Part shown: positions 37,801 to 52,178 of the stretch, one piece after another
How the letters are laid out: every line of letters begins with the position of its first letter
Position numbering within the stretch: the stretch's first letter is position 1
Source: Fragum whitleyi
Lineage: Eukaryota; Mollusca; Bivalvia; Cardiida; Cardiidae
Direction: 5' to 3'
Assembly (NCBI GenBank): GCA_948146395.1
Contig: OX411559.1
Location: 186,001 to 250,000 of the forward strand
Length of the DNA stretch: 64,000 bases
Notes under the pieces: generated by a model
The model's input: only the letters and a program-made list of their open reading frames with translations
Told to the model about the DNA's origin: nothing
The model's database searches: none
Program-made: the position numbers and the translations under genes

Positions 37801-39922
37801 GCGTTTATGCAGCATCCCTGACCCCTTGTTATTCGATTTAATAGTAATTATTTAATCTTGATTTAATGTTAAATATTTTGGGTACCCATTTTTCGATCGA
37901 CTGATGCGCCCATGCATCCATACCCACAACGTCCCAAACACGCGCGTTCACTAGCTATGCATGTGCGCTTCAAATTAACACCGGTTTCGTTGCCGTCTGA
38001 TGCATCCGTCTGTGCGTTTATGCAGCATCCCTGACCCCTTGTTATTCGATTTAATAGTAATTATTTAATCCTGATTTAATGTTAAATATTTTGGGTATCC
38101 ATTTTTCGATCGACTAATGCGCCCATGCATCCATACCCACATCGTCCCAAACACGCGCGTTCACTAGCTATGCATGTGCGCTTCAAATTAACACCGGTTT
38201 CCTTGCCGTCTGATGCATCCGTCTGTGCGTTTATGCAGCATTCCTGACCCCTTGTTATTCGATTTAATAGTTATTTTTTAATCCTGATTTAATGTTAAAT
38301 ATTTTGGGTACCCATTTTTCGATCGACTGATGCGCCCATGCATCAATACCCACATCGACCCAAACACGCGCGTTCACTAGCTATGCATATGCGCTTCGAA
38401 TTAACACCGGTTTCGTTGCCGTCAGATAAATCCGTCTGTGCGTTTATGCAGCATCCCTGACCCCTTGTTATTCGATTTAATAGTAATTATTTAATCCTGA
38501 TTTAATGTTAAATATTTTGGGTACCCATTTTTCGATCGACTGATGCGCCCATGCATCCATACCCACATCGTCCCAAACACGCGCGTTCACTAGCTATGCA
38601 TGTGCGCTTCAAATTAACACCGGTTTCGTTGCCGTCTAATGCATCCGTCTGTGCGTTTATGCAGCATCCCTGACCCCTTGTTATTCGATTTAATAGTAAT
38701 TATTTAATCCTGATTTAATGTTAAATATTTTGGGTTCCCATTTTTCGATCGACTGATGCGCCCATGCATCCATACCCACATCGTCCCAAACACGCGCGTT
38801 CACTTTCTATGCATGTGCGCTTCAAATTAACGCCGGTTTCGTTGCCGTCTGATGCATCTGTCTGTGCGTTTATGCAGCATCCCTGACCCCTTGTTATTCG
38901 ATTTAATAGTAATTATTTAATCCTGATTTAATGTTAAATATTTAGGGTACCCATTTTTCGATCGACTGATGCGCCCATGCATCCATACCCACATCGTCCC
39001 AAACACGCGCGTTCACTATCTATGCATGTGCGCTTCAAATTAACGCCGGTTTCGTTGCCGTCTGATGCATCTGTCTGTGCGTTTATGCAGCATCCCTGAC
39101 CCCTTGTTATTCGATTTAATAGTAATTACTTAATCCTGATTTAATGTTAAATATTTTGGGTACCCGATTTTCGATCGACTGATGCGCCCATGCATCCATA
39201 CCCACATCGTCCCAAACACGCGTGTTCACTAGCTATGCACGTGCTCTTCAAATTAACACCGGTTTCGTTGCCGTCTGATGCATCCGTCTGTGCTTTTATG
39301 CAGCATCCCTGAACCCTTGTTATTCGATTTAATAATAATTATTTAATCCTGATTTAATGTTAAATATGTTGGGTACCCATTTTTCGATCGACTGATGCGC
39401 CCATGCATCCATACCCACATCGTCCCAAACCCGCGCGTTCACTAGCTATGCATGTGCGATTCAAATTAACACCGGTTTCGTTGCCGTGTGATGCATCCGT
39501 CTGTGCGTTTATGCATCATCCCTGACCCCTTGTTATTCTATTTATTAGTAATTATTTAAACCTGATTTAATGTTAAATGTTTTTTGTACCAATTTTTCGA
39601 TCGACTGATGCGCCCATGCATCCATACCCACATTGTCCCAAACACGCGCGTTCACTAGCTATGCATGTGCGCTTCAAATTAACACCGGTTTCGTTGCCGA
39701 TTGATGCATCCGTCTGTGCCTTTATGCAGCATCCCTGACCCTTTGTTATTCGATTAAATAGTAATTATTTAATCCTGATTTAATGTTAAATATTTTGGGT
39801 ACCCATTTTTCGATCGACTGATGCGCCCATGCATCCATACCCACATCGTCCCAAACACGCGCGTTCACTAGCTATGCATGTGCGCTTCAAATTAACACCG
39901 GTTTCGTTGCCGATTGATGCAT
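34811..39922. repeat. 24-monomer (5,112 bp) tandem higher-order unit, copy 1
   Basis: The spacing to copy 2 is exactly 5,112 bp (24 x 213), checked at ATTCAATC (35,507 and 40,619), the TTTTTTGTACC monomer (36,389 and 41,501) and CACTTTCTATG (38,801 and 43,913). I counted roughly a dozen differences by eye, including TAATTTTAAAT at 35,523 against TAATGTTAAAT, CACTATC against CACTAGC at 41,786, GGGTTCCC at 38,735 against GGGTACCC, and a deleted G at 44,267. That implies identity near or above 99.5%. No gene is present. Confidence 0.92.
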
Positions 39923-42900
39923 CCGTCTGTGCGTTTATGCAGCATCCCTGACCCCTTGTTATTCGATTTAATAGTAATTATTTAATCCTGATTTAATGTT
40001 AAATATTTTGGGTACCCATTTTTCGATCGACTGATGCGCCCATGCATCCATACCAACATCGTCCCAAACACGCGCGTTCGCTAGCTATGCATGTGCGCTT
40101 CAAATTAACACCGGTTTCGTTGCCGTCTGATGCATCCGTCTGTGCGTTTATGCAGTATCCCTGACCAGTTGTTATTCGATTTAATAGTAATTATTTAATC
40201 CTGATTTAATGTAAAATATTTTGGGTACCCATTTTTCGATCGACTGATGCGCCCATGCATCCATACCCACATCATCCCAAACACGCGCGTTCACTAGCTA
40301 TGAATGTGCGCTTCAAATTAACACCGGTTTCGTTGCCGTCTGATGCATCCGTCTGTGCGTTTATGCAGCATCCCTGACCCCTTGTTATACGATTTAATAG
40401 TAATTATTTAATCCTGATTTAATGTTAAATATTTTGGGTACCCATTTTTCGATCGACTGATGCGCCCATGCATCCATACAAACATCGTCCCATACACGAG
40501 CGTTCACTAGCTATGCATGTGCACTTCAAATTAACACCGGTTTCATTGCCGTCTGATACATCCGTCTGTGCGTTTATGCAGTATCCCTGACCCCTTGTTA
40601 TTCGATCTAATAGTAATTATTCAATCTTGATTTAATGTTAAATATTTTGGGTACCCATTTTTCGATCGGCTGATGCGCCCATGCATCCATACCAAAATCG
40701 TCCAAAATAAGCGCGTTCACTAGCTATGCATGTGCGCTTCAAATTAACACCGGTTTCGTTGCCGTCTAATGCATCCGTCTGTGCGTTTATGCAGCATCCC
40801 TGACCCCTTGTTATTCTATTCAATAGTTATTTTTTAATCCTTATTTAATGTTAAATATTGTGGGTACCCATTTTTCGATCGACTGATGCGCTCATGCATC
40901 CATACCCACATCGTCCCAAGCACGCGCGTTCACTAGCTATACATGTACGTTTCAAATTAACACCGGTTTCGTTGCCGTCTGATGCATCCGTCTGTGCGTT
41001 TATGCAGCATCCCTGACCCCTTGTTATTCGATTTAATAGTAATTATTTAATCCTGATTTAATGTTAAATATTTCGGGTACCCATTTTTCGATCCCCTGAT
41101 GCGCCCATGCATCAATACCCACATCGACCCAAACACGCGCGTTCACTAGCTATGCATGTGCGCTTCAAATTAACACCGGTTTCGTTGCCGTCTGATGCAT
41201 CCGTCTGTGCGTTTATGCAGCAACCCTGACCCCTTGTTATTCGATTTAATAGTAATTATTTAATCCTGATTTAATGTTAAATATTTTGGGTACCCATTTT
41301 TCGATCGACTGATGCGCCCATGCATCAATACCCACATCGTCCTAAACACGCGCGTTCACTAGCTATGCATGTGCGCTTCAAATTAACACCGGTTTCGTTG
41401 CCGTCTGATGCATCCGTCTGTGCGTTTATGCAGCATCCCTGACCCCTTGTTATTCGATTTATAAGTAATTATTTAATCCTGATTTAATGTTAAATATTTT
41501 TTGTACCAATTTTTCGATCGACTGATGCGCCCATGCATCCATACCCACATTGTCCCAAACACGCGCTTTCACTATATATGCATGTGCGCTTCAAATAAAC
41601 AACGTTTTCGTTGCCGTCTAATGTATCCGTCTGTGCGTTTATGCAGCATCCCTGACGCCTTGTTATTCGATTTAATAGTAATTATTTAATCCTGATTTAA
41701 TGTTAAATATTTTGGGTACCCATTTTTCGATCGACTGATGCGCCCATGCATCCATACCCACATCGTCCCAAACACGCGCGTTCACTAGCTATGCATGTGC
41801 GCTTCAAATTAACAACGGTTTCGTTGCCGTCTGATGCATCTGTCTGTGCGTTTATGCAGCATCCCTGACCCCTTGTTATTCGATTTAATAGTAATTACTT
41901 AATCCTGATTTAATGTTAAATATTTTGGGTACCCGATTTTCGATCGACTGATGCGCCCATGCATCCATACCCACATCGTCCCAAACACGCGCGTTCACTA
42001 GCTATGCACGTGCTCTTCAAATTAACACCGGTTTCGTTGCCGTCTGATGCATCCGTCTGTGCGTTTATGCAGCATCCCTGAACCCTTGTTATTCGATTTA
42101 ATAATAATTATTTAATCCTGATTTAATGTTAAATATTTTGGGTACCCATTTTTCGATCGACTGATGCGCCCATGCATCCATACCCACATCGTCCCAAACA
42201 CGCGCGTTCACTAGCTATGCATGTGCACTTCAAATTAACACCGGTTTCGTTGCAGTCTGATGCATCCGTCTGTGCGTTTATGCAGCATCCCTGACCCCTT
42301 GTTATTCGATTTTATAGTAATTATTTAATCCTGATTTAATGTTAAATATTTTGGGTACCCATTTTTCGAACGACTAATGCGCCCATGCATCCATACCCAC
42401 ATCGTCCCAAACACGCGCGTTCGCTAGCTATGCATGTGCGCTTCAAATTAACACCGGTTTCGTTGCCGTCTGATGCATCCGTCTGTGCGTTTATGCAGCA
42501 TCCCTGACCCTTTGTTATTCGATTTAATAGTAATTATTTAATCCTGATTTAATGTAAAATATTTTGGGTACCCATTTTTCGATCGACTGATGCGCCCATG
42601 CATCCATACCCACATCGTCCCAAAAATGCGCGTTCACTAGCTATGCATGTGCGCTTCAAATTAACACCGGTTTCATTGCCGTCTGATGCATCCGTCTGTG
42701 CGTTTATGCAGCATCCCTGACCCCTTGTTATTCGATTTAATAGTAATTAATTAATCCTTATTTAATGTTAAATATTTTGGGTACCCATTTTTCGGTCGAC
42801 TGATGCGCCCATGCATCTATACGCACATCGTCCCAAACACGCACGTTCACTTGCTATGCATGTGCACTTCAAATTAACACCGGTTTCATTGCCGTCTGAT

Positions 42901-45033
42901 GCATCCGTCTGTGCGTTTATGCAGCATCCCTGACCCCTTGTTATTCGATTTAATAGTAATTATTTAATCTTGATTTAATGTTAAATATTTTGGGTACCCA
43001 TTTTTCGATCGACTGATGCGCCCATGCATCCATACCCACAACGTCCCAAACACGCGCGTTCACTAGCTATGCATGTGCGCTTCAAATTAACACCGGTTTC
43101 GTTGCCGTCTGATGCATCCGTCTGTGCGTTTATGCAGCATCCCTGACCCCTTGTTATTCGATTTAATAGTAATTATTTAATCCTGATTTAATGTTAAATA
43201 TTTTGGGTATCCATTTTTCGATCGACTAATGCGCCCATGCATCCATACCCACATCGTCCCAAACACGCGCGTTCACTAGCTATGCATGTGCGCTTCAAAT
43301 TAACACGGGTTTCCTTGCCGTCTGATGCATCCGTCTGTGCGTTTATGCAGCATTCCTGACCCCTTGTTATTCGATTTAATAGTAATTTTTTAATCCTGAT
43401 TTAATGTTAAATATTTTGGGTACCCATTTTTCGATCGACTGATGCGCCCATGCATCAATACCCACATCGACCCAAACACGCGCGTTCACTAGCTATGCAT
43501 ATGCGCTTCGAATTAACACCGGTTTCGTTGCCGTCAGATAAATCCGTCTGTGCGTTTATGCAGCATCCCTGACCCCTTGTTATTCGATTTAATAGTAATT
43601 ATTTAATCCTGATTTAATGTTAAATATTTTGGGTACCCATTTTTCGATCGACTGATGCGCCCATGCATCCATACCCACATCGTCCCAAACACGCGCGTTC
43701 ACTAGCTATGCATGTGCGCTTCAAATTAACACCGGTTTCGTTGCCGTCTAATGCATCCGTCTGTGCGTTTATGCAGCATCCCTGACCCCTTGTTATTCGA
43801 TTTAATAGTAATTATTTAATCCTGATTTAATGTTAAATATTTTGGGTACCCATTTTTCGATCGACTGATGCGCCCATGCATCCATACCCACATCGTCCCA
43901 AACACGCGCGTTCACTTTCTATGCATGTGCGCTTCAAATTAACGCCGGTTTCGTTGCCGTCTGATGCATCTGTCTGTGCGTTTATGCAGCATCCCTGACC
44001 CCTTGTTATTCGATTTAATAGTAATTATTTAATCCTGATTTAATGTTAAATATTTTGGGTACCCATTTTTCGATCGACTGATGCGCCCATGCATCCATAC
44101 CCACATCGTCCCAAACACGCGCGTTCACTATCTATGCATGTGCGCTTCAAATTAACGCCGGTTTCGTTGCCGTCTGATGCATCTGTCTGTGCGTTTATGC
44201 AGCATCCCTGACCCCTTGTTATTCGATTTAATAGTAATTACTTAATCCTGATTTAATGTTAAATATTTTGGTACCCGATTTTCGATCGACTGATGCGCCC
44301 ATTCATCCATACCCACATCGTCCCAAACACGCGTGTTCACTAGCTATGCACGTGCTCTTCAAATTAACACCGGTTTCGTTGCCGTCTGATGCATCCGTCT
44401 GTGCTTTTATGCAGCATCCCTGAACCCTTGTTATTCGATTTAATAATAATTATTTAATCCTGATTTAATGTTAAATATGTTGGGTACCCATTTTTCGATC
44501 GACTAATGCGCCCATGCATCCATACCCACATCGTCCCAAACCCGCGCGTTCACTAGCTATGCATGTGCGATTCAAATTAACACCGGTTTCGTTGCCGTGT
44601 GATGCATCCGTCTGTGCGTTTATGCATCATCCCTGACCCCTTGTTATTCTATTTATTAGTAATTATTTAATCCTGATTTAATGTTAAATGTTTTTTGTAC
44701 CAATTTTTCGATCGACTGATGCGCCCATGCATCCATACCCACATTGTCCCAAACACGCGCGTTCACTAGCTATGCATGTGCGCTTCAAATTAACACCGGT
44801 TTCGTTGCCGATTGATGCATCCGTCTGTGCCTTTATGCAGCATCCCTGACCCTTTGTTATTCGATTAAATAGTAATTATTTAATCCTGATTTAATGTTAA
44901 ATATTTTGGGTACCCATTTTTCGATCGACTGATGCGCCCATGCATCCATACCCACATCGTCCCAAACACGCGCGTTCACTATCTATGCATGTGCGCTTCA
45001 AATTAACACCGGTTTCGTTGCCGTCTGATGGAT
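39923..45033. repeat. 24-monomer tandem higher-order unit, copy 2
   Basis: Directly follows copy 1 in register. Near its right end an extra or converted monomer (CACTATCTATG at 44,978, GATGGATCTG at 45,027, ACTTAAACCTG) interrupts the match. The final monomer of copy 1 (CCGATTGATGC) then reappears at 45,231, 25 monomers away. Part of this unit (43.8-45.2 kb) also matches 52.3-53.8 kb at 8,519 bp, which links the 24-monomer and 40-monomer systems. Confidence 0.9.
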
Positions 45034-45978
45034 CTGTCTGTGCGTTTATGCAGCATCCCTGACCCCTTGTTATTCGATTTAATAGTAATTACTTAAACCT
45101 GATTTAATGTTAAATATTTTGGGTACCCATTTTTCGATCGACTGATGCGCCCATGCATCCATACCCACATCGTCCCAAACACGCGCGTTCACTAGCTATG
45201 CATGTGCGCTTCAAATTAACACCGGTTTCGTTGCCGATTGATGCATCCGTCTGTGCGTTTATGCAGCATCCCTGACCCCTTGTTATTCGATTTAATAGTA
45301 ATTATTTAATCCTGATTTAATGTTAAATATTTTGGGTACCCATTTTTCGATCGACTGATGCGCCCATGCATCCATACCCACATCTTCCCAAACACGCGCG
45401 TTCGCTAGCTATGCATGTGCGCTTCAAATTAACACCGGTTTCGTTGCCGTCTGATGCATCCGTCTGTGCCTTTATGCAGCAAACGTGACCCCTTGTTATT
45501 CGATTTTATAGTAATTATTTAATCCTGATTTTATGTTAAATATTTTGGGTACCCATTTTTCGATCGACTGATGCGCCCATGCATCCATACCCACATCATC
45601 CCAAAGACGAGCGTTCACTAGCTATCAATGTGCGCTTCAAATTAACACCGGTTTCGTTGCCGTCTGATGCATCCGTCTGTGCGTTTATGCAGCATCCCTG
45701 ACCCCTTGTTATACGATTTAATAGTAATTATTTAATCCTGATTTAATGTTAAATATTTTGGGTACCCATTTTTCGATCGACTGATGCGCCCATGCATCCA
45801 TACCCAAATCGTCCCAAACAAGCGCGTTCACTAGCTATGCATGTGCGCTTCAAATTAACACCGGTTTCGTTGCCGTCTGATGCATCCGTCTGTGCGTTTA
45901 TGCAGCATCCCTGACCCCTTGTTTTTTGATTTAATAGTAATTATTTAATCCTGATTTAATGTTAAATATTTTGGGTAT
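45034..45978. repeat. Linking monomers between the 24-monomer and 7-monomer blocks
   Basis: About 4.4 monomers. Rare variants are GCAGCAAACGTGACC (45,477), CATCATCCCAAAGACG with CTATCAATGTG (45,595-45,630) and TTGTTTTTTGATTT (45,918). The first two recur at about 54,210-54,360 and 62,730-62,880, marking equivalent places in successive long superunits. No gene is present. Confidence 0.8.
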
Positions 45979-47469
45979 CCATTTTTCGATCGACTGATGC
46001 GCCCATGCATCCATACCCACATCGACCCAAACACGCGCGTTCACTAGCTATGCATGTGCGCTTCAAATTAACACCGGTTTCGTTGCCGTCTGATGCATCC
46101 GTCTGTGCGTTTATGCAGCATCCCTGACCCCTTGTTATTCGATTTATTAGTAATTATTTAATCCTGATTTAATGTTAAATATTTTGGGTAACCATTTTTC
46201 GATCGACTGATGCGAACATGCATCCATACCCACATCGTCCCAAACACGCGCGTTCACTAGCTATGCTTGTGCACTTCAAATTAACACCGGTTTCGTTGCC
46301 GTCTGATGCATCCGTCTGTGCGTTTATGCATCATCCCTGACCCCTTGTTATTCGATTTATTTGTAATTATTTAATCCTGATTTAATGTTAAATATTTTGG
46401 GTATCCATTTTTCGATCGACTGATGCGCCCTAGCATCCATACCCACATCGTCCCAAACACGCGCGTTCACTAGCTATGCATGTGCACTTCAAATTGACAC
46501 TGGTTTCGTTGCCGTCTGATGCATCCGTCTGTGCGTTTATGCAGCATTCCTGACCCCTTGTTATTCGATTTAATAGTAATTATTTAATCCTGATTTAATG
46601 TTAAATATTTTGGGTACCCATTTTTCGATCCTCTGATGCGCCCATGCAGCCATACCCACATCGACCCAAACACGCGCGTTCACTAGCTATGCATGTGCGC
46701 TTCAAATTAACACCGGTTTCGTTGCCGTCTGATGCATCCGTCTGTGCGTTTATGCAGCATCCCTGACCCCTTGTTATTCGATTTTATAGTAATTATTTAA
46801 TCCTGATTTAATGTTAAATATTTTGGGTACCCATTTTTCGATCGACTGATGCGTCCATGCATCCATACCCACATCGTCTCAAACACGCGCGTTCAATAGC
46901 TATGCATGTGCGCTTCAAATTAACACCGGATTCGTTGCCGTCTGATGCATCCGTCTGTGCGTTTATGCAGCATCCCTGACCCCTTGTTATTCGATTTATT
47001 AGTAATTATTTAATCCTGATTTAATGTTAAATATTTTTTGTACCAATTTTTCGATCGACTGATGCGCCCATGCATCCATACCCACATCGTTCCAAACACG
47101 CGTGTTCACTATCTATGCATGTGCGCTTCAAATAAACGCCGGTTTCGTTGCCGTCTGATGCATCTGTCTGTGCGTTTATGCAGCATCCCTGACCCCTTGT
47201 TATTCGATTTAATAGTAATTACTTAATCTTGATTTAATGTTAAATATTTTGGGTACCCGATTTTCGATCGACTGATGCGCCCATTCATCCATACCCACAA
47301 TGTCCCAAACACGCGCGTTCAATAGCTATGCATGTGCTCTTCAAATTAACACCGGTTTCGTTGCCGTCTGATGCATCCGTCTGTGCGATTATGCAGCATC
47401 CCTGAACCCTTGTTATTCGATTTAATAATAATTATTTAATCCTGATTTAATGTTAAATATTTTGGGTAC
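45979..47469. repeat. 7-monomer (1,491 bp) higher-order unit, family A, copy 1
   Basis: The spacing to copy 2 is exactly 1,491 bp (7 x 213), checked at CCCTAGCATCC (46,428 and 47,919) and the TTTTTTGTACC monomer (47,038 and 48,529). Monomers in order carry CGACCCA, GGGTAACC with TGCTTGTGC, ATTTGTAATT with GGGTATCC, CCCTAGC, CGATCCTCTG, GCGTCC with CCGGATTCG, TTTTTTGTACC and CCCGATTTTCG. A private change is GATGCGAACATGC at 46,213. Confidence 0.9.
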
Positions 47470-48960
47470 CCATTTTTCGATCGACTGATGCGCCCATGCA
47501 TCCATACCCACATCGACCCAAACACGCGCGTTCACTAGCTATGCATGTGCGCTTCAAATTAACACCGGTTTCGTTGCCGTCTGATGCATCCGTCTGTGCG
47601 TTTATGCAGCATCCCTGACCCCTTGTTATTCGATTTATTAGTAATTATTTAATCCTGATTTAATGTTAAATATTTTGGGTAACCATTTTTCGATCGACTG
47701 ATGCGCCCATGCATCCATACCCACATCGTCCCAAACACGCGCGTTCACTAGCTATGCTTGTGCACTTCAAATTAACACCGGTTTCGTTGCCGTCTGATGC
47801 ATCCGTCTGTGCGTTTATGCATCATCCCTGACCCCTTGTTATTCGATTTATTTGTAATTATTTAATCCTGATTTAATGTTAAATATTTTGGGTATCCATT
47901 TTTCGATCGACTGATGCGCCCTAGCATCCATACCCACATCGTCCCAAACACGCGCGTTCACTAGCTATGCATGTGCACTTCAAATTGACACCGGTTTCGT
48001 TGCCGTCTGATGCATCCGTCTGTGCGTTTATGCAGCATTCCTGACCCCTTGTTATTCGATTTAATAGTAATTATTTAATCCTGATTTAATGTTAAATATT
48101 TTGGGTACCCATTTTTCGATCCTCTGATGCGCCCATGCAGCCATACCCACATCGACCCAAACACGCGCGTTCACTAGCTATGCATGTGCGCTTCAAATTA
48201 ACACCGGTTTCGTTGCCGTCTGATGCATCCGTCTGTGCGTTTATGCAGCATCCCTGACCCCTTGTTATTCGATTTTATAGTAATTATTTAATCCTGATTT
48301 AATGTTAAATATTTTGGGTACTCATTTTTCGATCGACTGATGCGTCCATGCATCCATACCCACATCGTCTCAAACACGCGCGTTCAATAGCTATGCATGT
48401 GCGCTTCAAATTAACACCGGATTCGTTGCCGTCTGATGCATCCGTCTGTGCGTTTATGCATCATCCCTGACCCCTTGTTATTCGATTTATTAGTAATTAT
48501 TTAATCCTGATTTAATGTTAAATATTTTTTGTACCAATTTTTCGATCGACTGATGCGCCCATGCATCCATACCCACATCGTTCCAAACACGCGTGTTCAC
48601 TATCTATGCATGTGCGCTTCAAATAAACGCCGGTTTCGTTGCCGTCTGATGCATCTGTCTGTGCGTTTATGCAGCATCCCTGACCCCTTGTTATTCGATT
48701 TAATAGTAATTACTTAATCCTGATTTAATGTTAAATATTTTGGGTACCCGATTTTCGATCGACTGATGCGCCCATTCATCCATACCCACAATGTCCCAAA
48801 CACGCGCGTTCAATAGCTATGCATGTGCTCTTCAAATTAACACCGGTTTCGTTGCCGTCTGATGCATCCGTCTGTGCGATTATGCAGCATCCCTGAACCC
48901 TTGTTATTCGATTTAATAATAATTATTTAATCCTGATTTAATGTTAAATATTTTGGGTAC
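47470..48960. repeat. 7-monomer higher-order unit, family A, copy 2
   Basis: Copy of 45,979-47,469 with about five differences by eye, for example GTACTC at 48,320 and ATGCATCATCC at 48,457 against ATGCAGCATCC. A further copy lies at about 54,490-55,770 but lacks the GCGTCC/CCGGATTCG monomer, so it has six monomers. Another begins at about 63,010 and runs off the window. Confidence 0.9.
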
Positions 48961-50347
48961 CCATTTTTCGATCGACTAATGCGCCCATGCATCCATACCA
49001 ACATCGTCCCGAACACGCGCGTTCGCTAGCTATGCATGTGCGCTTCAAATTAACACCGGTTTCGTTGCCGTCTGATGCATCCGTCTGTGTGTTTATGCAG
49101 CATCCCTGACCCTTTGTTATTCGATTTAATAGTAATTATTTAATCCTGATTTAATGTTAAATATTTTGGGTACCCATTTTTCGATCGACTGATGCGCCCA
49201 TGCATCCATACCCATATCGTCCCAAACACGCGCGTTCACTAGCTATGCATGTGCGCTTCAAATTAACACCGGTTTCGTTGCCGTCTGATGCATCCGTCTG
49301 TGCGTTTATGCAGCATCCCTGACCCCCTGTTATACGATTAAATAGTAATTATTTAATCCTTATTTAATGTTAAATATTTTGGGTACCCATTTTTCGATCG
49401 ACTGATGCGCCCATGCATCCATACCCACATCGTCCCAAACACGCGCGTTCACTAGCTATGCATGTGCACTTCAAATTAACACCGGTTTCGTTGCCGTCTG
49501 ATGCATCCGTCTGTGCGTTTATGCAGCATTCCTTACCCCTCGTTATTCGATCTAATAGTAATTATTTAATCTTGATTTAATGTTAAATATTTTGGGTACC
49601 CATTTTTCGATCGACTGATGCGCCCATGCATCCATACCAACATCGTCCCAAACACGAGCGTTCACTAGCGTTGCATGTGCACTTCAAATTAACACCGGTT
49701 TCATTGCCGTCTGATGCATCCGTCTGTGCGTTTATGCAGCATCCCACACCCCTTGTTATTCGATCTAATAGTAATTATTCAATCTTGATTTAATGTTAAA
49801 TATTTTGGGTACCCATTTTTCGATCGACTGATGCGCCCATGCATCCATACCCAAATCGTCCCAAACAAGCGCGTTCACTAGCTATGCATGTGCGCTTCAA
49901 ATTAACACCGGTTTCGTTGCCGTCTGATGCATCCGTCTGTGCGTTTATGCAGCATCCCTGACCCCTTGTTATTTGATTTAATAGTAATTATTTAATCCTG
50001 ATTTAATGTTAAATATTTTGGGTATCCATTTTTCGATCGACTGATGCGCCCATGCATCCATACCCACATCGACCCAAACACGCGCTTTCACTAGCTATGA
50101 ATGTGCGCTTCAAATTAACACCGGTTTCGTTGCCGTCTGATGCATCCGTCTGTGCGTTTATGCAGCATCCCTGACCCCTTGTTATTCGATTTAATAGTAA
50201 TTATTTAATCCTGATTTAATGTTAAATATTTTGGGTACCCATTTTTCGATCGACTGATGCGCCCATGCATCCATACCCACATCGTCCCAAACACGCGCGT
50301 TCACTAGCTATGCTTGTGCGCTTCAAATTAACAACGGTTTCGTTGCT
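48961..50347. repeat. Monomers matched 32 monomers downstream (about 55.8-57.1 kb)
   Basis: CTAATGCGCCC with CCAACATCGTCCCGA (48,976), GTCTGTGTG (49,083) and CCCCCTGTTATACG (49,323) recur at about 55,790, 55,898 and 56,137, an offset of about 6,814 bp. From 49,380 the block is related to the family B 7-monomer unit, with CATTCCTTACCCCTCG (49,527 and 56,341) and CACTAGCGTTGC. No gene is present. Confidence 0.82.
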
Positions 50348-50687
50348 GTCTAATGCATCCGTCTGTACGTTTATGCAGCATCCCTGACCCCTTGTTATTC
50401 GATTTAATAGTAATTATTTAATCCTGATTTAATGTTAAATATTTTGGGTACCCATTTTTCGATCGACTGATGCGTCCATGCATCCATACCCACATCGTCC
50501 CAAACAAGCGCGTTCACTAGCTATGCATGTGCGCTTCAAATTAACACCGGTTTCGTTGCCGTCTGATGCATCCGTCTGTGCGTTTATGCAGCCTCCCTGA
50601 CCCCTTGTTATTCGATTTATTAGTAATTATTTAATCCTGATTTAATGTTAAATATTTTGGGTATCCATTTTTCGATCGACTGATGCG

Positions 50688-52178
50688 CCCTAGCATCCAT
50701 ACCCACATCGTCCCAAACACGCGCGTTCACTAGCTATGCATGTGCACTTCAAATTAACACCGGTTTCGTTGCCGTCTGATGCATCCGTCTGTGCGTTTAT
50801 GCAGCATTCCTTACCCCTCGTTATTCGATCTAATAGTAATTATTTAATCTTGATTTAATGTTAAATATTTTGGGTACCCATTTTTCGATCGACTGATGCG
50901 CCCTAGCATCCATACCCACATCGTCCCAAACACGCGCGTTCACTAGCTATGCATGTGCACTTCAAATTAACACCGGTTTCGTTGCCGTCTGATGCATCCG
51001 TCTGTGCGTTTATGCAGCATTCCTTACCCCTCGTTATTCGATCTAATAGTAATTATTTAATCTTGATTTAATGTTAAATATTTTGGGTACCCATTTTTCG
51101 ATCGACTGATGCGCCCATGCATCCATACCAACATCGTCCCAAACAAGCGCGTTCACTAGCTATGCATGTGCGCTTCAAATTAACACCGGTTTCGTTGCCG
51201 TCTGATGCATCCGTCTGTGCGTTTATGCAGCATCCCTGACCCCTTGTTATTTGATTTAATAGTAATTATTTAATCCTGATTTAATGTTAAATATTTTGGG
51301 TATCCATTTTTCGATCGACTGATGCGCCCATGCATCCATACCCACATCGACCCAAACACGCGCGTTCACTAGCTATGCATGTGCGCTTCAAATTAACACC
51401 GGTTTCGTTGCCGTCTGATGCATCCGTCTGTGCGTTTATGCAGCATCCCTGACCCCTTGTTATTCGATTTAATAGTAATCATTTAATCCTGATTTAATGT
51501 TAAATATTTTGGGTACCCATTTTTCGATCGACTGATGCGCCCATGCATCCATACCCACATCGTCCCAAACACGCGCGTTCACTAGCTATGCTTGTGCGCT
51601 TCAAATTAACACCGGTTTCGTTGCCGTCTGATGCATCCGTCTGTGCGTTTATGCATCATCCCTGACCCCTTGTTATTCGATTTATTAGTAATTATTTAAT
51701 CCTGATTTAATGTTAAATATTTTTTGTACCAATTTTTCGATCGACTGATGCGCCCATGCATTCATACCCACATTGTCCCAAAGACGCGCGTTCACTAGCT
51801 ATGCATGTGCGCTTCAAATTAACAACGGTTTCGTTGCCGTCTAATGCATCCGTCTGTACGTTTATGCAGCATCCCTGACCCCTTGTTATTCGATTTAATA
51901 GTAATTATTTAATCCTGATTTAATGTTAAATATTTTGGGTACCCATTTTTCGATCGACTGATGCGTCCATGCATCCATACCCACATCGTCCCAAACAAGC
52001 GTGTTCACTAGCTATGCATGTGCGCTTCAAATTAACACCGGTTTCGTTGCCGTCTGATGCATCCGTCTGTGCGTTTATGCAGCATCCCTGACCCCTTGTT
52101 ATTCGATTTATTAGTAATTATTTAATCCTGATTTAATGTTAAATATTTTGGGTATCCATTTTTCGATCGACTGATGCG
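50688..52178. repeat. 7-monomer unit, family B, rearranged form
   Basis: 1,491 bp between CCCTAGC marks at 50,688 and 52,179. Compared with the 56-59 kb copies, the CCCTAGC/CATTCCTTACCC monomer is present twice (50,688 and 50,901). Two other monomers are fused into one hybrid (CCAACATCG joined to ACAAGCGCG at about 51,125-51,150), so the total of seven is kept. The same rearranged form recurs at 59,206-60,696. Confidence 0.87.
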
